This document shows positions 16,570 through 26,766 of a stretch of DNA of 64,000 nt, piece by piece. The notes under the pieces are model-generated. The model did no database searches, had not been told where the DNA came from, and saw only the letters and a program-made list of their open reading frames with translations. The position numbers were made by a program, and so were the translations under genes. Every line of letters begins with the position of its first letter. Within the stretch, counting starts at the first letter, position 1. This DNA is from Clostridia bacterium (GTDB lineage: Bacteria; Bacillota; Clostridia; Lachnospirales; Lachnospiraceae): assembly GCA_009929615.1 (NCBI GenBank), contig SAAB01000003.1, positions 1-64,000 of the forward strand, written 5' to 3'.

Positions 16570-17724
16570 CTATTCCCACAATTTTTTGTAAATAGCTGCC
16601 ATATCCTCAGGGGTTGTTGTCTTACGTGTGTTTGACGGGCTGCCGCTGTCAAAGGCATCCTTTGCCATCTTGTCAATCTGTGCAAAGAAAGCATCTTTAT
16701 CAATACCATAGCCTTCCAAAGTCGGCACTTCACAGATATCACAAATCTGTCCGATAGCTTCAAGAAAAGCTTCTGCCGCCTCCTTATCTGAAGCGCCTGC
16801 CTCTGCCGCACCAATACCTCTTCCTAGTGCTGCAAACCGTTCATAGGTTCCGTCGAGGGCAAAGGTCATACAGGTTTTTAATAACATGGCGTTTGAAATA
16901 CCGTGGGGCACATGGAACAAGGCACCGATTGGCCGGCTCATGCCATGAACGATAGTTACAGATGAATTATTAAAGCTGATACCCGCTTCTAATGCGGCTG
17001 CTGACATTTCCTGACGTGCTTCGATGTCGCTTCCGTCTTTATATGCTCTTGGCAGATATTTGAAAATCTTCTGAACAGCTGACATGGCATACATATCGGT
17101 CAACGGAAATGCTTTCTTTGATGTATAAGCTTCAATCGCATGTGTCAGTGCATCTAAACCCGTTGCCGCTGTGACACTCTTTGGCATTTCGTAGGTAAAC
17201 TTCGGGTCTACAATCGCCATTGCAGGCATGAGAACGCCGCCTTTAAGGAGCATCTTTATATCTTTCTCCGTATCTGAAATAATAGTAAACTGAGTAACCT
17301 CTGAACCTGTTCCGGAAGTAGACGGAATTTCTACAACTGGCGGAATGGGTGTTGTAATTATCTTTCCATTATAATCTGATATTTTCCCCGGATTTGTCAC
17401 CAGGGCACCAATTGCCTTTGCAGAATCCAAAGGGCTTCCTCCGCCGAATCCAATAATGAAATCGCAGCCGGCTTCTTTATACATGGCAAGGCCTTCTTCA
17501 ATCATTTTATCTGTTGGTTCTCCGCTGATTCCAGAAAAAATGGTACAGCTTACACCCTCAGATTTTAAAAGTTCTGTCAAAACAGCCATCTGTCCCTGAC
17601 GAATCATGGACTGACCTGTTACAACAAAGGCATGTCTGCCAAGGGCACATAAGTCCGCTTTTGCCGCTTCCAAGGCTCCCTCTCCGGTAAAAATCATTGC
17701 CGGCATTGTAAATTTGTTTGCCAT
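16570..17724 (-). CDS. Iron-containing alcohol dehydrogenase
   Basis: 384 residues. NAD-binding GFGGGSPLDSAKAIG and STSGTGSEVT, then the metal-binding residues in DALTHAIEAY and SRPIGALFHVPHGISNAML. This is group III Fe-ADH, which reduces aldehydes such as butyraldehyde, succinate semialdehyde, malonate semialdehyde, sulfoacetaldehyde or phosphonoacetaldehyde. Standing between two amidohydrolases and an omega-aminotransferase operon, it most plausibly reduces the semialdehyde formed by the aminotransferase. Ribosome site GAGTGAGGG lies upstream of ATG 17724. Confidence 0.92.
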   Translation of the reverse strand: MANKFTMPAMIFTGEGALEAAKADLCALGRHAFVVTGQSMIRQGQMAVLTELLKSEGVSCTIFSGISGEPTDKMIEEGLAMYKEAGCDFIIGFGGGSPLDSAKAIGALVTNPGKISDYNGKIITTPIPPVVEIPSTSGTGSEVTQFTIISDTEKDIKMLLKGGVLMPAMAIVDPKFTYEMPKSVTAATGLDALTHAIEAYTSKKAFPLTDMYAMSAVQKIFKYLPRAYKDGSDIEARQEMSAAALEAGISFNNSSVTIVHGMSRPIGALFHVPHGISNAMLLKTCMTFALDGTYERFAALGRGIGAAEAGASDKEAAEAFLEAIGQICDICEVPTLEGYGIDKDAFFAQIDKMAKDAFDSGSPSNTRKTTTPEDMAAIYKKLWE

Positions 17725-17752
17725 GTCTTTCCCTCACTCTCTCTTACTTTTT

Positions 17753-19378
17753 TTATTTTGTATAAACAATCTTTCCATCAACCATGGTCATTTCCACAGT
17801 GACGTCCATATAATTTTCCGGGTCCGTCTTTAAGATGTCCTCGGATAAAAGGATGATATCTGCCAGTTTTCCGACCTCCAGACTTCCTTTAAGCTCTTCT
17901 TCACCGGTGACATAGGCACCGTTATAAGTAAACATACGAATGATTTCCTCTACGGACACCTTTTGGTTTTCACCGCAGAGCTCCTGTTTTTTCATATCCT
18001 TTCGGGTAACTGCTCCATAAATACTGAACATAGGATTCGGGTCTGTTACCGTCGCGTCAGAACCAATCGCTGTCTTTATTCCCTTTTCAACATAGGATTT
18101 TAATGGGAACATATAGTTGACCCGTTCCTCATAAAAACGGTTATAATCGCCACCATTAATCGAAATAAAAGCCGGATTGGAAATTGGAACAATGCCCAGT
18201 TTTTGAATCCGTTCAATAAGCTTCTCATCAGTCAGGGCACAATGTTCGATACGATGACGGTGATTGTCTCTTGGGCACTCTGCCAATGCTTTTTCATAAG
18301 CAGAAATCATCATTTCAACAGCTTTGTCACCAACAGCATGGGCTGTCATCTGAAATCCGGCCCGATGGACTCTGGATACCATTTCATCTGTTTCATCCTG
18401 TTGCCATACCTGAAGGCCCTTCAATTCCGGGTCATGGCTGTAAGGTTCTCTTGTGGCACAGGAGGGTCCGCTGGTACTTCCATCTGTCATGATTTTTATT
18501 GGTCCCAATTTAAAATGTTCATCACCCATACCGGTGAATAATCCCGTCTTTAAAAATGTTTCTATATACTGCTTTCCGGATTCTTTTCCAAACATATCAA
18601 AAATCATTGGAACAACTCGCACATCTATAAGTTTCCGGGCTTCTGCTTCCTGGAACATTCTCATAACGGGGGCTCCATAGCTTCCCGCATCATGAACCGT
18701 TGTAACGCCATAGGCCAGCATTTTTTCGTTGGCCGTTTTAAGTCCTGCCAGCAAATCGGCTTCGCTGAAAGCTACTTTCTCACTACAACTCATATGGGCT
18801 GTTTCTTTCATAAGTCCCGTCAGTTTACCATCGGCAACAACAACCACCTCACCCGGTGCATAATCTTCCGGTTTGATTCCTCCCAACGCCTTAAATGCAG
18901 CACTGTTATAAACCGCCATATGGGCACAACAGCGAATACACTGAACCGGATTATCCGGAGCTGCCTCATCAAAATCTTCTATCGTTGGATGGCGTCTTTC
19001 CGCCAGTTTATTGTGGTCATAACCAGAGAGAACAATCCACTCTCCCGGTTTCTTTTCTTTCGCCTTTTCACGAATCAGATTCTGAATGTCCTTAATAGAA
19101 TCCACATGATTGTAATCGACATTAATTGTCGTCGTCCCGAGCATGCCATACATAATAAAATGAATATGGGCATCAATGAAGCCGGGCATCACGGTTTTTC
19201 CGGCCGCATCAATCACCTGCGTCTTTTCACCGATATAGTCCTTTACAGCCTCATTGCTGCCCACACAAATAATTTTATTTTCAGAAATAGCTACAGCCTC
19301 TGCCAGGTCATCGGAGGAATTCACTGTAATAACATTTCCATGCATAATTACAATATCTGCAAAACATTCTTTGACCAT
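17753..19378 (-). CDS. Amidohydrolase family 3 (YtcJ-like), copy 2
   Basis: 541 residues, metal-dependent TIM-barrel amidohydrolase. Metal and catalytic residues: HxH in PGFIDAHIHF, the later MTAHAVGDKAV and RIEHCALTD histidines and the aspartate in AIGSDATVTDPNPM. YtcJ-type enzymes hydrolyse amides, carbamates or imides; many substrates are unknown. It is a close relative of the upstream gene with shared blocks (NPVQCIRCC, TSGPSCATREPYSHDPELKG), so a tandem duplication. Its ATG overlaps the previous stop (TAATG). No signal peptide, so it acts in the cytoplasm after import. Confidence 0.88.
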   Translation of the reverse strand: MVKECFADIVIMHGNVITVNSSDDLAEAVAISENKIICVGSNEAVKDYIGEKTQVIDAAGKTVMPGFIDAHIHFIMYGMLGTTTINVDYNHVDSIKDIQNLIREKAKEKKPGEWIVLSGYDHNKLAERRHPTIEDFDEAAPDNPVQCIRCCAHMAVYNSAAFKALGGIKPEDYAPGEVVVVADGKLTGLMKETAHMSCSEKVAFSEADLLAGLKTANEKMLAYGVTTVHDAGSYGAPVMRMFQEAEARKLIDVRVVPMIFDMFGKESGKQYIETFLKTGLFTGMGDEHFKLGPIKIMTDGSTSGPSCATREPYSHDPELKGLQVWQQDETDEMVSRVHRAGFQMTAHAVGDKAVEMMISAYEKALAECPRDNHRHRIEHCALTDEKLIERIQKLGIVPISNPAFISINGGDYNRFYEERVNYMFPLKSYVEKGIKTAIGSDATVTDPNPMFSIYGAVTRKDMKKQELCGENQKVSVEEIIRMFTYNGAYVTGEEELKGSLEVGKLADIILLSEDILKTDPENYMDVTVEMTMVDGKIVYTK

Positions 19379-21006
19379 TAAATATCATCTCTTTCATATA
19401 AAATTTTGCCGTCAATCATCGTTTTCTCTACCTTGATTTCGGGAATACGTTCCGGGTCTGTTTCCAGAATATTCTCAGAAAGAACCACTAAATCCGCTAA
19501 TTTCCCAGCTTCAATGCTGCCCTTAATATCTTCTTCAAAGCTTGCATAGGCTCCATTATAGGTATAGCACCGAATGGCATCCATTATAGAAATTTTCTGA
19601 CACTCTCCACAGGCTTCTCCAGTGTTCATGTCCTTGCGGGTAACTGCGCCATAAATGCCAAGCATCGGATTTTCATTAATAACACTGCAGTCCGAGCCGA
19701 AAGCTGTCACAATACCTTTTTCTTTATAGGTCTTTGCCGCAAACATGGAATCTACCCGTTTGCCATAATACCGGTTATAATCACTGCCATTAATCGTGAA
19801 AAATCCCGGATTGGAAATCGGCACAATACCCAGTTCCCGAACACGTTCGATTAAAGCCTCATCCGTCAGTCCACAATGTTCAATTCGATTTCTATGATTT
19901 TCCTTTGGACAGTTTTTCAAAGCATACTCGATACCATTAATTGCCTGCTCCACTGCCATATCGCCAACAGCATGTGCTGTCACCTGAAATCCCGCTTTCT
20001 GTGCGTCCAGGAAAATCTCATTCACTTCCTCCTGCGTCCAGTTTAAAATACCTTTTAAATCCGGATCATGGCTGTAGGGCTCTCTTGTCGCACAGGACGG
20101 TCCGCTGGTACTTCCATCCAGAAGTATTTTTGCCGCACCGACTTTGAAATGTTCATTTCCTAAACCTGTATGCAGGCCTGTATCTATCAAATGATAAATC
20201 CAGTCACGGCTTGCCTGTTTACCCAGAACGTTATAATAAATCACATACATTCTCACTGGGAATGTGCCATCATCGATGACGTCCTGAAGCACCTTAACAA
20301 ACTGTCCGCCATAGGTTCCTGCGTCATGAATACTTGTAATTCCTGATTTCAGCATTAAATCTCCGAAGGCTCTGTATCCTTCTTTTAAGGCCTCGTCCGA
20401 ATGTTCAATATAACCCCAGAGCATGTCGTTTGGTGTCTCTTTAAGAAGTCCTGTCATCCGGCCGGCCGCATCAACAACGACTTCACCCGGCGCAAATTGG
20501 TCCGGACCGGTAATCTTTCCTATTTCAAGAGCTTTCGTATTGTAGACACCCATATGTCCACAGCATCTCACGCATTGAACCGGATTGTCCGGTGCCGCTT
20601 CATCCAGGTCATCAATGGTCGGATGCCGTTTGTCAAGCAGTTTGTTCTGGTCATAACCCCAAAGACAAATCCATTCTCCCGGCTTCTTTTCCGCTGCGGC
20701 TTTTCGAATCAGCTCCTTAATGCCTTCAATGGTCTGAACCTTATCAAAAGCGATATCTATAGTTTCTTTATAAAAAAGGGCGTACATCATAAAGTGCATA
20801 TGGGCATCGATAAATCCGGGAACCAAACTTTTTCCCTCCAGGTCAATGACCTTGGTATCTGCTCCACAAAAACTTTCTACATCAGCATTTTTTCCGACAA
20901 AGAGAATTTTCTTTCCCTTTACCGCTGCTGCCTCTGCCACTTCGTCCTTACTATTCACTGTTATTATTGTTCCATTCTTAAAAACAATATCTGCTGTTTC
21001 GCTCAT
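19378..21006 (-). CDS. Amidohydrolase family 3 (YtcJ-like), copy 1
   Basis: 542 residues with the same architecture as the next gene: PGFIDAHMHF, VTAHAVGDMAVEQ, RIEHCGLTD and FGSDCSVINENPM, all positions needed for a dinuclear or mononuclear zinc centre. Blocks shared with copy 2 span the whole length, whereas the region around residues 195-260 differs most, which may reflect different substrates. It starts 17 bases after the OppF-type ATPase stop, so transport and hydrolysis are co-expressed. The precise reaction is unknown. Confidence 0.88.
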   Translation of the reverse strand: MSETADIVFKNGTIITVNSKDEVAEAAAVKGKKILFVGKNADVESFCGADTKVIDLEGKSLVPGFIDAHMHFMMYALFYKETIDIAFDKVQTIEGIKELIRKAAAEKKPGEWICLWGYDQNKLLDKRHPTIDDLDEAAPDNPVQCVRCCGHMGVYNTKALEIGKITGPDQFAPGEVVVDAAGRMTGLLKETPNDMLWGYIEHSDEALKEGYRAFGDLMLKSGITSIHDAGTYGGQFVKVLQDVIDDGTFPVRMYVIYYNVLGKQASRDWIYHLIDTGLHTGLGNEHFKVGAAKILLDGSTSGPSCATREPYSHDPDLKGILNWTQEEVNEIFLDAQKAGFQVTAHAVGDMAVEQAINGIEYALKNCPKENHRNRIEHCGLTDEALIERVRELGIVPISNPGFFTINGSDYNRYYGKRVDSMFAAKTYKEKGIVTAFGSDCSVINENPMLGIYGAVTRKDMNTGEACGECQKISIMDAIRCYTYNGAYASFEEDIKGSIEAGKLADLVVLSENILETDPERIPEIKVEKTMIDGKILYERDDI

Positions 21007-21022
21007 GGCTTTGCCACCGCCT

Positions 21023-22033
21023 TTAATTATTATATAAATGACAGGTTACAAAATGTCCTGTTTCAACTTCTTTACGCTTTGGTGCAAGACGTTCGCACAT
21101 CTCTGTCGCATATGGGCAGCGGTTGTGGAAAGTGCATCCTGAAGGAGGGTTCATCGGTGACGGGATATCGCCTGTCAATTTAATCTTTTCCTTCTTTACA
21201 TGAGGATTAGCTTCCGGCACTGCGGATAAAAGTGCCTTTGTATACGGATGAAGCGGATTTGCAAACATCTCATCGGTCTTTGCCTCTTCAACCAGACTTC
21301 CAAGGTACATAACGCCTACCCGGTCCGAAATGTAACGGACAACGCTCATATTATGTGAAATAAAGAGATAGGCAATTTTCATATCTTTTTTAATATCGTT
21401 GAGCAGATTCAGAACCTGTGACTGGATAGACACATCCAATGCGGATACAGGCTCATCACAGACAACAATTTCAGGGCTGAGAACTAACGCTCTGGCAAGC
21501 CCGATTCTTTGTTTCTGTCCACCGGAAAATTCATGTGGATATCTGTAATACTGGTCTTTTCGAATACCAACCTTATTCAGAATCTCCATGGACAATGACA
21601 TTCTTTCCTTTTTTCCTACACCAATGTGATTGATTTTCAAAGCTTCCTCAACAATCTCACCCACTGGAATTCTAGGATTCAGAGAAGAGTAAGGGTCCTG
21701 AAAAATCATCTGCATAGACTGTCGTACTTCTTTTAAAGGTCTTCCTTTAAGACCAACAATATTTTTTCCACGGAAGTAAACTTCTCCGCTGGTCGGTTTA
21801 ATCAACTGCAATACAGCCCGTCCGGTTGTACTTTTTCCGCAGCCGGATTCGCCAACAAGGCTGAAGGTTTCATTTTCACGAATGCTAAAGGATACATCCG
21901 TTACAGCTTTTACTGTTTTTTTCTGCTGAAATACGCCTTCCTTAACAGGAAATTCCTTGGTCAGATTTCTCACATCTAATATGGTTCTGTCTTCCAAATA
22001 TTTCTGAGCAGGTGTAAGTTCATGAACTGCCAT
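21023..22033 (-). CDS. Peptide/nickel ABC transporter ATP-binding protein (OppF/DppF type)
   Basis: 336 residues from ATG 22033 (GGAAGG eight bases upstream; a GTG nine bases earlier overlaps the site). Walker A GESGCGKSTTGR, signature SGGQKQRIG, Walker B VVCDEPVSALD and the C-terminal oligopeptide-type extension CTFHNRCPYATEMC, which has the cysteines that bind Fe-S in some DppF homologues. Second ATPase of the five-gene importer. Confidence 0.95.
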   Translation of the reverse strand: MAVHELTPAQKYLEDRTILDVRNLTKEFPVKEGVFQQKKTVKAVTDVSFSIRENETFSLVGESGCGKSTTGRAVLQLIKPTSGEVYFRGKNIVGLKGRPLKEVRQSMQMIFQDPYSSLNPRIPVGEIVEEALKINHIGVGKKERMSLSMEILNKVGIRKDQYYRYPHEFSGGQKQRIGLARALVLSPEIVVCDEPVSALDVSIQSQVLNLLNDIKKDMKIAYLFISHNMSVVRYISDRVGVMYLGSLVEEAKTDEMFANPLHPYTKALLSAVPEANPHVKKEKIKLTGDIPSPMNPPSGCTFHNRCPYATEMCERLAPKRKEVETGHFVTCHLYNN

Positions 22034-22055
22034 ATTTCTCACCTTCCGTCCTCAA

Positions 22056-23036
22056 TTATTTATCACTGTAAAAACAGCGTACACTCTGGGTTTCATTAAT
22101 CTGATGTATCTCTGGTGATTCTTTAAAACATTTTTCCTGAGCCTTTGGACAACGTTCACAGAAACGACAGCCTTCGCCGATTTCGGTAAGTGCCGGCACA
22201 GTTCCTTTAATCATAAAGAGTTTTTCATGCCGGTCCGTTTCCATCGTAGGAATAGATTTAATCAGGCCCATGGTATATGGATGAAGCGGGCGGTCAAAGA
22301 TGTCCGTTACGCTTCCTTCTTCTACAATCTGTCCCAGATACATGATGATAACCCTCTGACAGGTCTGGGCAACAACCCCCAAATCATGGGTAATCAGCAT
22401 AATTCCCGTGTTCAATTCCCGGTTCAAATCTCGAATCAAGTCCATAATCTGATCCTGAATAGTTACATCCAGTGCCGTTGTTGGCTCATCCGCTATCAGC
22501 AGCTTTGGCTGACATGCCAGAGCCATCGCTATCATGGCACGCTGGCGCATACCACCACTCATTTCAAATGGATAATTATGAACACGTTTTTCCGGTGCCG
22601 GAATTCCTGTAAGGCGAAGCATTTCCTCTGCCTTTTTTAAGGACTCCTTTTTATCCATCCCCTGATGGACACGAAGGGTTTCTGCAATCTGATCACCTAC
22701 GGTAAATACGGGATTCAGGGAACTTAAAGAATCCTGGAAAATCATAGATATCTCATTTCCTCGAATACTTTCCATTTCCTTTTCTTCCAGGTCTAAAAGA
22801 TTTCTATCTTCAAATTTGATTTGTCCTTCGTAGGTCACCAGTTTCTTTTCGTCATAGAGACGCATAATGGACTGGCTTGTTACACTTTTTCCGCATCCGG
22901 ACTCTCCAACAATTCCAAGAATTTCACCTTTGTTGACATGAAATGTAACACCATCAACCGCAACAACCTGGCCTCGTAAAGTGGTAAAGCTTGTTTTCAG
23001 ATTTTGTACCTGTAAAATTTTCTCTGTATTTTCCAT
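22056..23036 (-). CDS. Peptide/nickel ABC transporter ATP-binding protein (OppD/DppD type)
   Basis: 326 residues. Walker A GESGCGKSVTSQ, signature MSGGMRQRAMIAM, Walker B LLIADEPTTALD and a C-terminal cysteine-rich extension CRFCERCPKAQEKC. First ATPase of the pair; the paired OppD/OppF structure fits uptake of oligopeptides, acyl amides or other polar solutes. Spacing to neighbours is 15-22 bases. Confidence 0.95.
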   Translation of the reverse strand: MENTEKILQVQNLKTSFTTLRGQVVAVDGVTFHVNKGEILGIVGESGCGKSVTSQSIMRLYDEKKLVTYEGQIKFEDRNLLDLEEKEMESIRGNEISMIFQDSLSSLNPVFTVGDQIAETLRVHQGMDKKESLKKAEEMLRLTGIPAPEKRVHNYPFEMSGGMRQRAMIAMALACQPKLLIADEPTTALDVTIQDQIMDLIRDLNRELNTGIMLITHDLGVVAQTCQRVIIMYLGQIVEEGSVTDIFDRPLHPYTMGLIKSIPTMETDRHEKLFMIKGTVPALTEIGEGCRFCERCPKAQEKCFKESPEIHQINETQSVRCFYSDK

Positions 23037-23051
23037 ATTCTTTACCTCCTA

Positions 23052-23930
23052 TCAGTTTGCTGTTGGGTCCATGACATCACGGATACCGTCTCCGAGGATA
23101 TTGATTCCCATAACAAGAAGAATCATAACAATACTTGGGAACAACGTCAGCCACCAGGAATTGAAAATATACTGTTTCGCTTCGTTCAGAATATTTCCCA
23201 TGCTTGGTGTCGGTGCCGGGATACCAGCTCCAAGGAAACTCAATGCGGCTTCCAAAATGATTGCTGTTGCGAAAATATAAGTTGCCTGTACAATAACAGA
23301 AGACAAGGTATTTGGCGCAATGTGTTTAAACAATATACGCATCCATCCAGCGCCCTGAGATTTGATAGCTTCAACATAGGTCATTTCTTTAACCGTCAAT
23401 GCCGCCGCCCTGGCAACTCTGGCAACAACCGGTGTATACACAATACTTAATGCAATGACAACATTTTTAGATTCAGTACCAAGAACGGACATCAATGCAA
23501 TACCCATCAATATAGAAGGTATAGACATCATGCCTTCACAGATACGCATAATCAGATTATCAAGAAATGTAAAATATGCAGCCAGCAAACCAAGAATCAT
23601 GCCTGCTACGAAAGTAATTGCTGCTGTAGCCGCTCCGATAATCAAAGAAATCCTTATTCCGTATACTGTTCGGGTGAGAATATCTCTTCCAAATTCATCT
23701 GTTCCAAAAAGATGTGCCATTGATGGTGCCTGGAAACGATTTGTTGTCTCCATGGCGATTGGGTCATATGGTGTGAGGAGTGGTGCTAAAATTGCTGCAA
23801 GCACCATAATCACTGTAAGTACCAGTCCGAACATAGCCATTTTATTTTTTGTGAAGGATCTTAATTTAATCTTGCGATTTTCCCAAATGGCATCTTTTGC
23901 AATATCCATATTACCTTTTTCACTGCTCAT
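23052..23930 (-). CDS. Peptide-type ABC transporter permease (OppC/DppC type)
   Basis: 292 residues from ATG 23930; AGGAGG lies ten bases upstream, whereas the GTG nine bases earlier touches it. About six helices, the OppC N-terminal FTKNKMAMFGLVLT helix, FGTDEFGRDILTR and the EAA loop YVEAIKSQGAGWMRILFKHIAPN. Works with the DppB-type permease gene just upstream. Confidence 0.95.
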   Translation of the reverse strand: MSSEKGNMDIAKDAIWENRKIKLRSFTKNKMAMFGLVLTVIMVLAAILAPLLTPYDPIAMETTNRFQAPSMAHLFGTDEFGRDILTRTVYGIRISLIIGAATAAITFVAGMILGLLAAYFTFLDNLIMRICEGMMSIPSILMGIALMSVLGTESKNVVIALSIVYTPVVARVARAAALTVKEMTYVEAIKSQGAGWMRILFKHIAPNTLSSVIVQATYIFATAIILEAALSFLGAGIPAPTPSMGNILNEAKQYIFNSWWLTLFPSIVMILLVMGINILGDGIRDVMDPTAN

Positions 23931-23947
23931 TACAATCACCCCTCCTT

Positions 23948-24907
23948 CTATTTAGCACTTCCTGCAATTCTTATTCTTGGGTCGATAATACCATAGGAAA
24001 CATCGACAATCAGGTTAATGATGATATAAATCAAACTGATAAATAAAATCGCTCCCTGAATAACCGGATAATCTCGTTTCAGTACAGAATCTACAATCAG
24101 CTGGCCCATACCCGGAATATTAAACATGGTTTCCAATACGGCAACACCTGCTAAAAGTGAACCAAAGCTCTGACCAAGAATGGTTACGATGGTAGATGCT
24201 GCATTTCTAAATACATGCTTGTATAAAATAACTTTCTGCTTAAGCCCTTTGGCTTTGGCCGTTTTGATATAGTCTGTATTCAGAACATCCAGGAAGGATG
24301 AACGTGTAATACGAAGAATCAATGCGGACTGGATAAGTCCCATAGTCACACATGGAAGAACCAGATATCGAATGTGTTCTAGAAGTCCACCTTTTGCAAT
24401 GGTCACATATCCGGATACCGGAAGTATTCCAAGAAATACACCAAATACGAGAATAAGTAACAGACCTAAAAGGAAACTCGGCATGGACATACCTAACATA
24501 GCCGTCGCACTGACCGCTACATCGGCCGCCTCTCCTTTCCGTTTTGCTGCAACAATTCCAAGCGGAATGGCAAGCACAACGGCGATTAACTCTGACCAGA
24601 AGGAAAGTATTAAGGATGGTCCAATCCTTTCTGCAAGCGCTGCTGTAACAGATTGATGACGGAAATAGGAATCTCCCAAATCTCCGCGAACTGCATCGGA
24701 AACCCAATCTACGTACTGTTCAACTAACGGTCTGTTTAAGCCCATCTCTTCACGAAGTGCTTCAATCTGTGTCGAATCAGCATTGGAGCCGAGCATGGCC
24801 TGGGCCGGGTCTCCGGCCATAACATGTGTCAATCCAAATATGAATATTGAAAGAATGAACAATGTGGTGATAACGGATATCAATTTGTTTATTAAATATT
24901 TTCCCAC
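23948..24907 (-). CDS. Peptide-type ABC transporter permease (OppB/DppB type)
   Basis: 319 residues, six membrane helices. The DppB N-terminus reads MGKYLINKLISVITTLFILS, then the periplasmic LGLNRPLVEQYVDWV motif and the EAA loop DYIKTAKAKGLKQKVILYKHVFRNA. Forms the translocation pore with the C subunit. Follows the binding protein gene by about 100 bases. Confidence 0.95.
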   Translation of the reverse strand: MGKYLINKLISVITTLFILSIFIFGLTHVMAGDPAQAMLGSNADSTQIEALREEMGLNRPLVEQYVDWVSDAVRGDLGDSYFRHQSVTAALAERIGPSLILSFWSELIAVVLAIPLGIVAAKRKGEAADVAVSATAMLGMSMPSFLLGLLLILVFGVFLGILPVSGYVTIAKGGLLEHIRYLVLPCVTMGLIQSALILRITRSSFLDVLNTDYIKTAKAKGLKQKVILYKHVFRNAASTIVTILGQSFGSLLAGVAVLETMFNIPGMGQLIVDSVLKRDYPVIQGAILFISLIYIIINLIVDVSYGIIDPRIRIAGSAK

Positions 24908-25006
24908 GGTATCACTTCCTTATCAAAATGATAGACTGCTGTCTGTTTGCTTTTGGCCACATCCAGCAGTCTGTCTGTTTTTTTGCCTATTTAAAAGTAT
25001 CGATTT

Positions 25007-26638
25007 CTACTCTGCTCTGTAGCATCCATAGATACACTGGCAGCTGATTGAATGATAACCTTCAATGTTATCTAATGTTGCATTTGCATAGTAGCTGTAT
25101 CCTAATGGAACGAAGGAGAATCTGCCAAAGAGGTATGCCTGACATTCTTCCCAAGCTGCTGCTGCTTCTTCATCAGATGTTGCAGCATTTACTTTTGTAA
25201 GTAATTCCAGGAATTCTGGCCATGTTGTCCAGCCTTCATCTGTCTGGGAAATTGTTCTTAAGGAAACTGGTGCTGTAACTGCCGGGTAATCCATGTAGTA
25301 CAGGTCATATGTTCCCTGAGTTCTCTTATACTCAAGCATTGTTGTCCAGTCAACTACCTGTAAATCAACTTCAACGCCAAGTTCTTTCAACTGTTCTACC
25401 ATAACCAATGTACCATTATAGTGCTGTGGATAGGTCTGGTTTGTAACAACTTTAATAGGTGTTCCATCATAGTTTGCTTCAGCCAGGGCTGCTTTTGCTG
25501 CATCCATGTTCTTTGTATTAATGTTTTCAGTACCTGCTAATGTGTACCATGTGCTGCCTTCAGGCATCATACTTGGTGTTACATCAATATATCCATCTGC
25601 CGGATATGCAGCTGCCATGATTTCATCACAATCCAAAGCTAATGTAATAGCTTCTCTTAATTTTTCATTTGTACCAAGAGTACCTTCTGCCTTATTCATG
25701 ATGATACCGGTGTAACCCATTAAGGATTTATCCAGTTTAACACTTGGATTTGCACTGAGCATTGCAACATCATCATAGTTCAGGTTGCTGACAATATCAT
25801 ATTCACCAGACTGGATACCAGCACTTCGAATGGTTGCATCTGTTACAAAGTAAAGTGTAACTTTTTCAAAGTTAATGGTCTTGTCTCCGGCTTCACCGGT
25901 TAATTCATAACCAGGTCCCTGATATTCATCGTAGTGTTCAAGTTCTAAGTACTGATTCTGTACCCAGTCAACATATTTCAAAGGACCGGTTCCGATATAT
26001 TCCTGGATTCCGCCTTCTGTTGTTGCTCCCTCAACTGCCTCTTTAGGCATGATACATGGGAACTGGGCTGGTGCAGCCATAACGCTTGGAAGCAGATAAC
26101 AAGGTGCCTGTAAAGTAATTTTTACTGTTAAATCATCAACTGCTTCGAACTGCTCACCATTTGTAATAATGGATTTTACTGCATTGTTCAAGGAAAGCCA
26201 GCGGTTCAAAGATGCAACAACATCTTCAGATGTCATGTCTTTGCCATTATGAAATTTAACACCGCTTCTTAATTTAAATGTGTACTCTGTATAATCTTCG
26301 TTTGCTTCATAGCTTTCTGCTAACTGAAGCTGTGGCTGATAATTCTCATCCATTTCGAAAAGGCCTTCAAAAATGTACTTATTACAGTCACGAACAATAG
26401 CACCTGTGGACATCAGCGCGTCTAATGTTGGAGGGTCAGCATTCAATGCTACCTTTAATTCATCTCCCATCGGAATATCTCCGGTTACTGCTGCTGTATC
26501 ACTTGTTGTCTCATCAGATGAACCAGCGGTTGTTGCTGTTGTGGAGCCGCCTGAGCTGCTTCCGCCACCACATGCTGTTAAGGTTGCAGCCATTGCTGCT
26601 ACAAGAAAAACACTGAGAATTCTTTTTGCTTTCTTCAT
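25007..26638 (-). CDS. ABC transporter substrate-binding lipoprotein, family 5 (peptide/nickel type)
   Basis: 543 residues. A lipoprotein signal peptide ends in the lipobox LTAC (KRILSVFLVAAMAATLTACGGG) followed by a Gly/Ser/Thr linker. The mature part carries family-5 marks: LKVALNADPPTLDAL, FKLRSGVKFHNGKDMTSEDVVASLNRW, IGTGPLKYV and the C-terminal WTTMLEYKRTQGTYDLYY. It captures the substrate outside the cell for the adjacent permeases. A strong terminator stands only some 40 bases upstream, yet no promoter fits between, so its expression seems to need readthrough or antitermination. Confidence 0.93.
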   Translation of the reverse strand: MKKAKRILSVFLVAAMAATLTACGGGSSSGGSTTATTAGSSDETTSDTAAVTGDIPMGDELKVALNADPPTLDALMSTGAIVRDCNKYIFEGLFEMDENYQPQLQLAESYEANEDYTEYTFKLRSGVKFHNGKDMTSEDVVASLNRWLSLNNAVKSIITNGEQFEAVDDLTVKITLQAPCYLLPSVMAAPAQFPCIMPKEAVEGATTEGGIQEYIGTGPLKYVDWVQNQYLELEHYDEYQGPGYELTGEAGDKTINFEKVTLYFVTDATIRSAGIQSGEYDIVSNLNYDDVAMLSANPSVKLDKSLMGYTGIIMNKAEGTLGTNEKLREAITLALDCDEIMAAAYPADGYIDVTPSMMPEGSTWYTLAGTENINTKNMDAAKAALAEANYDGTPIKVVTNQTYPQHYNGTLVMVEQLKELGVEVDLQVVDWTTMLEYKRTQGTYDLYYMDYPAVTAPVSLRTISQTDEGWTTWPEFLELLTKVNAATSDEEAAAAWEECQAYLFGRFSFVPLGYSYYANATLDNIEGYHSISCQCIYGCYRAE

Positions 26639-26670
26639 ACTTATTCCTCTCCTTTACTCTAAAAACATTC

Positions 26671-26722
26671 AGGTTAAAAAAGACGTTACCCATTCACTAA
26701 GAAGTGAAGAGTAACGTCTTCG
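26671..26722 (-). terminator. Strong hairpin terminator between the AEC carrier and the binding-protein gene
   Basis: On the minus strand AAGACGTTAC and GTAACGTCTT close an inner TTCACT/AGTGAA stem and run into six Ts. Distance to the next start codon is about 35 bases, too short for a promoter, so it is either an attenuator or a partial terminator that lowers or times expression of the importer genes. Confidence 0.8.
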
Positions 26723-26766
26723 TTACAAATCCTGTATATACTAAAGCCCTCAGGCTTATAGCCTTA

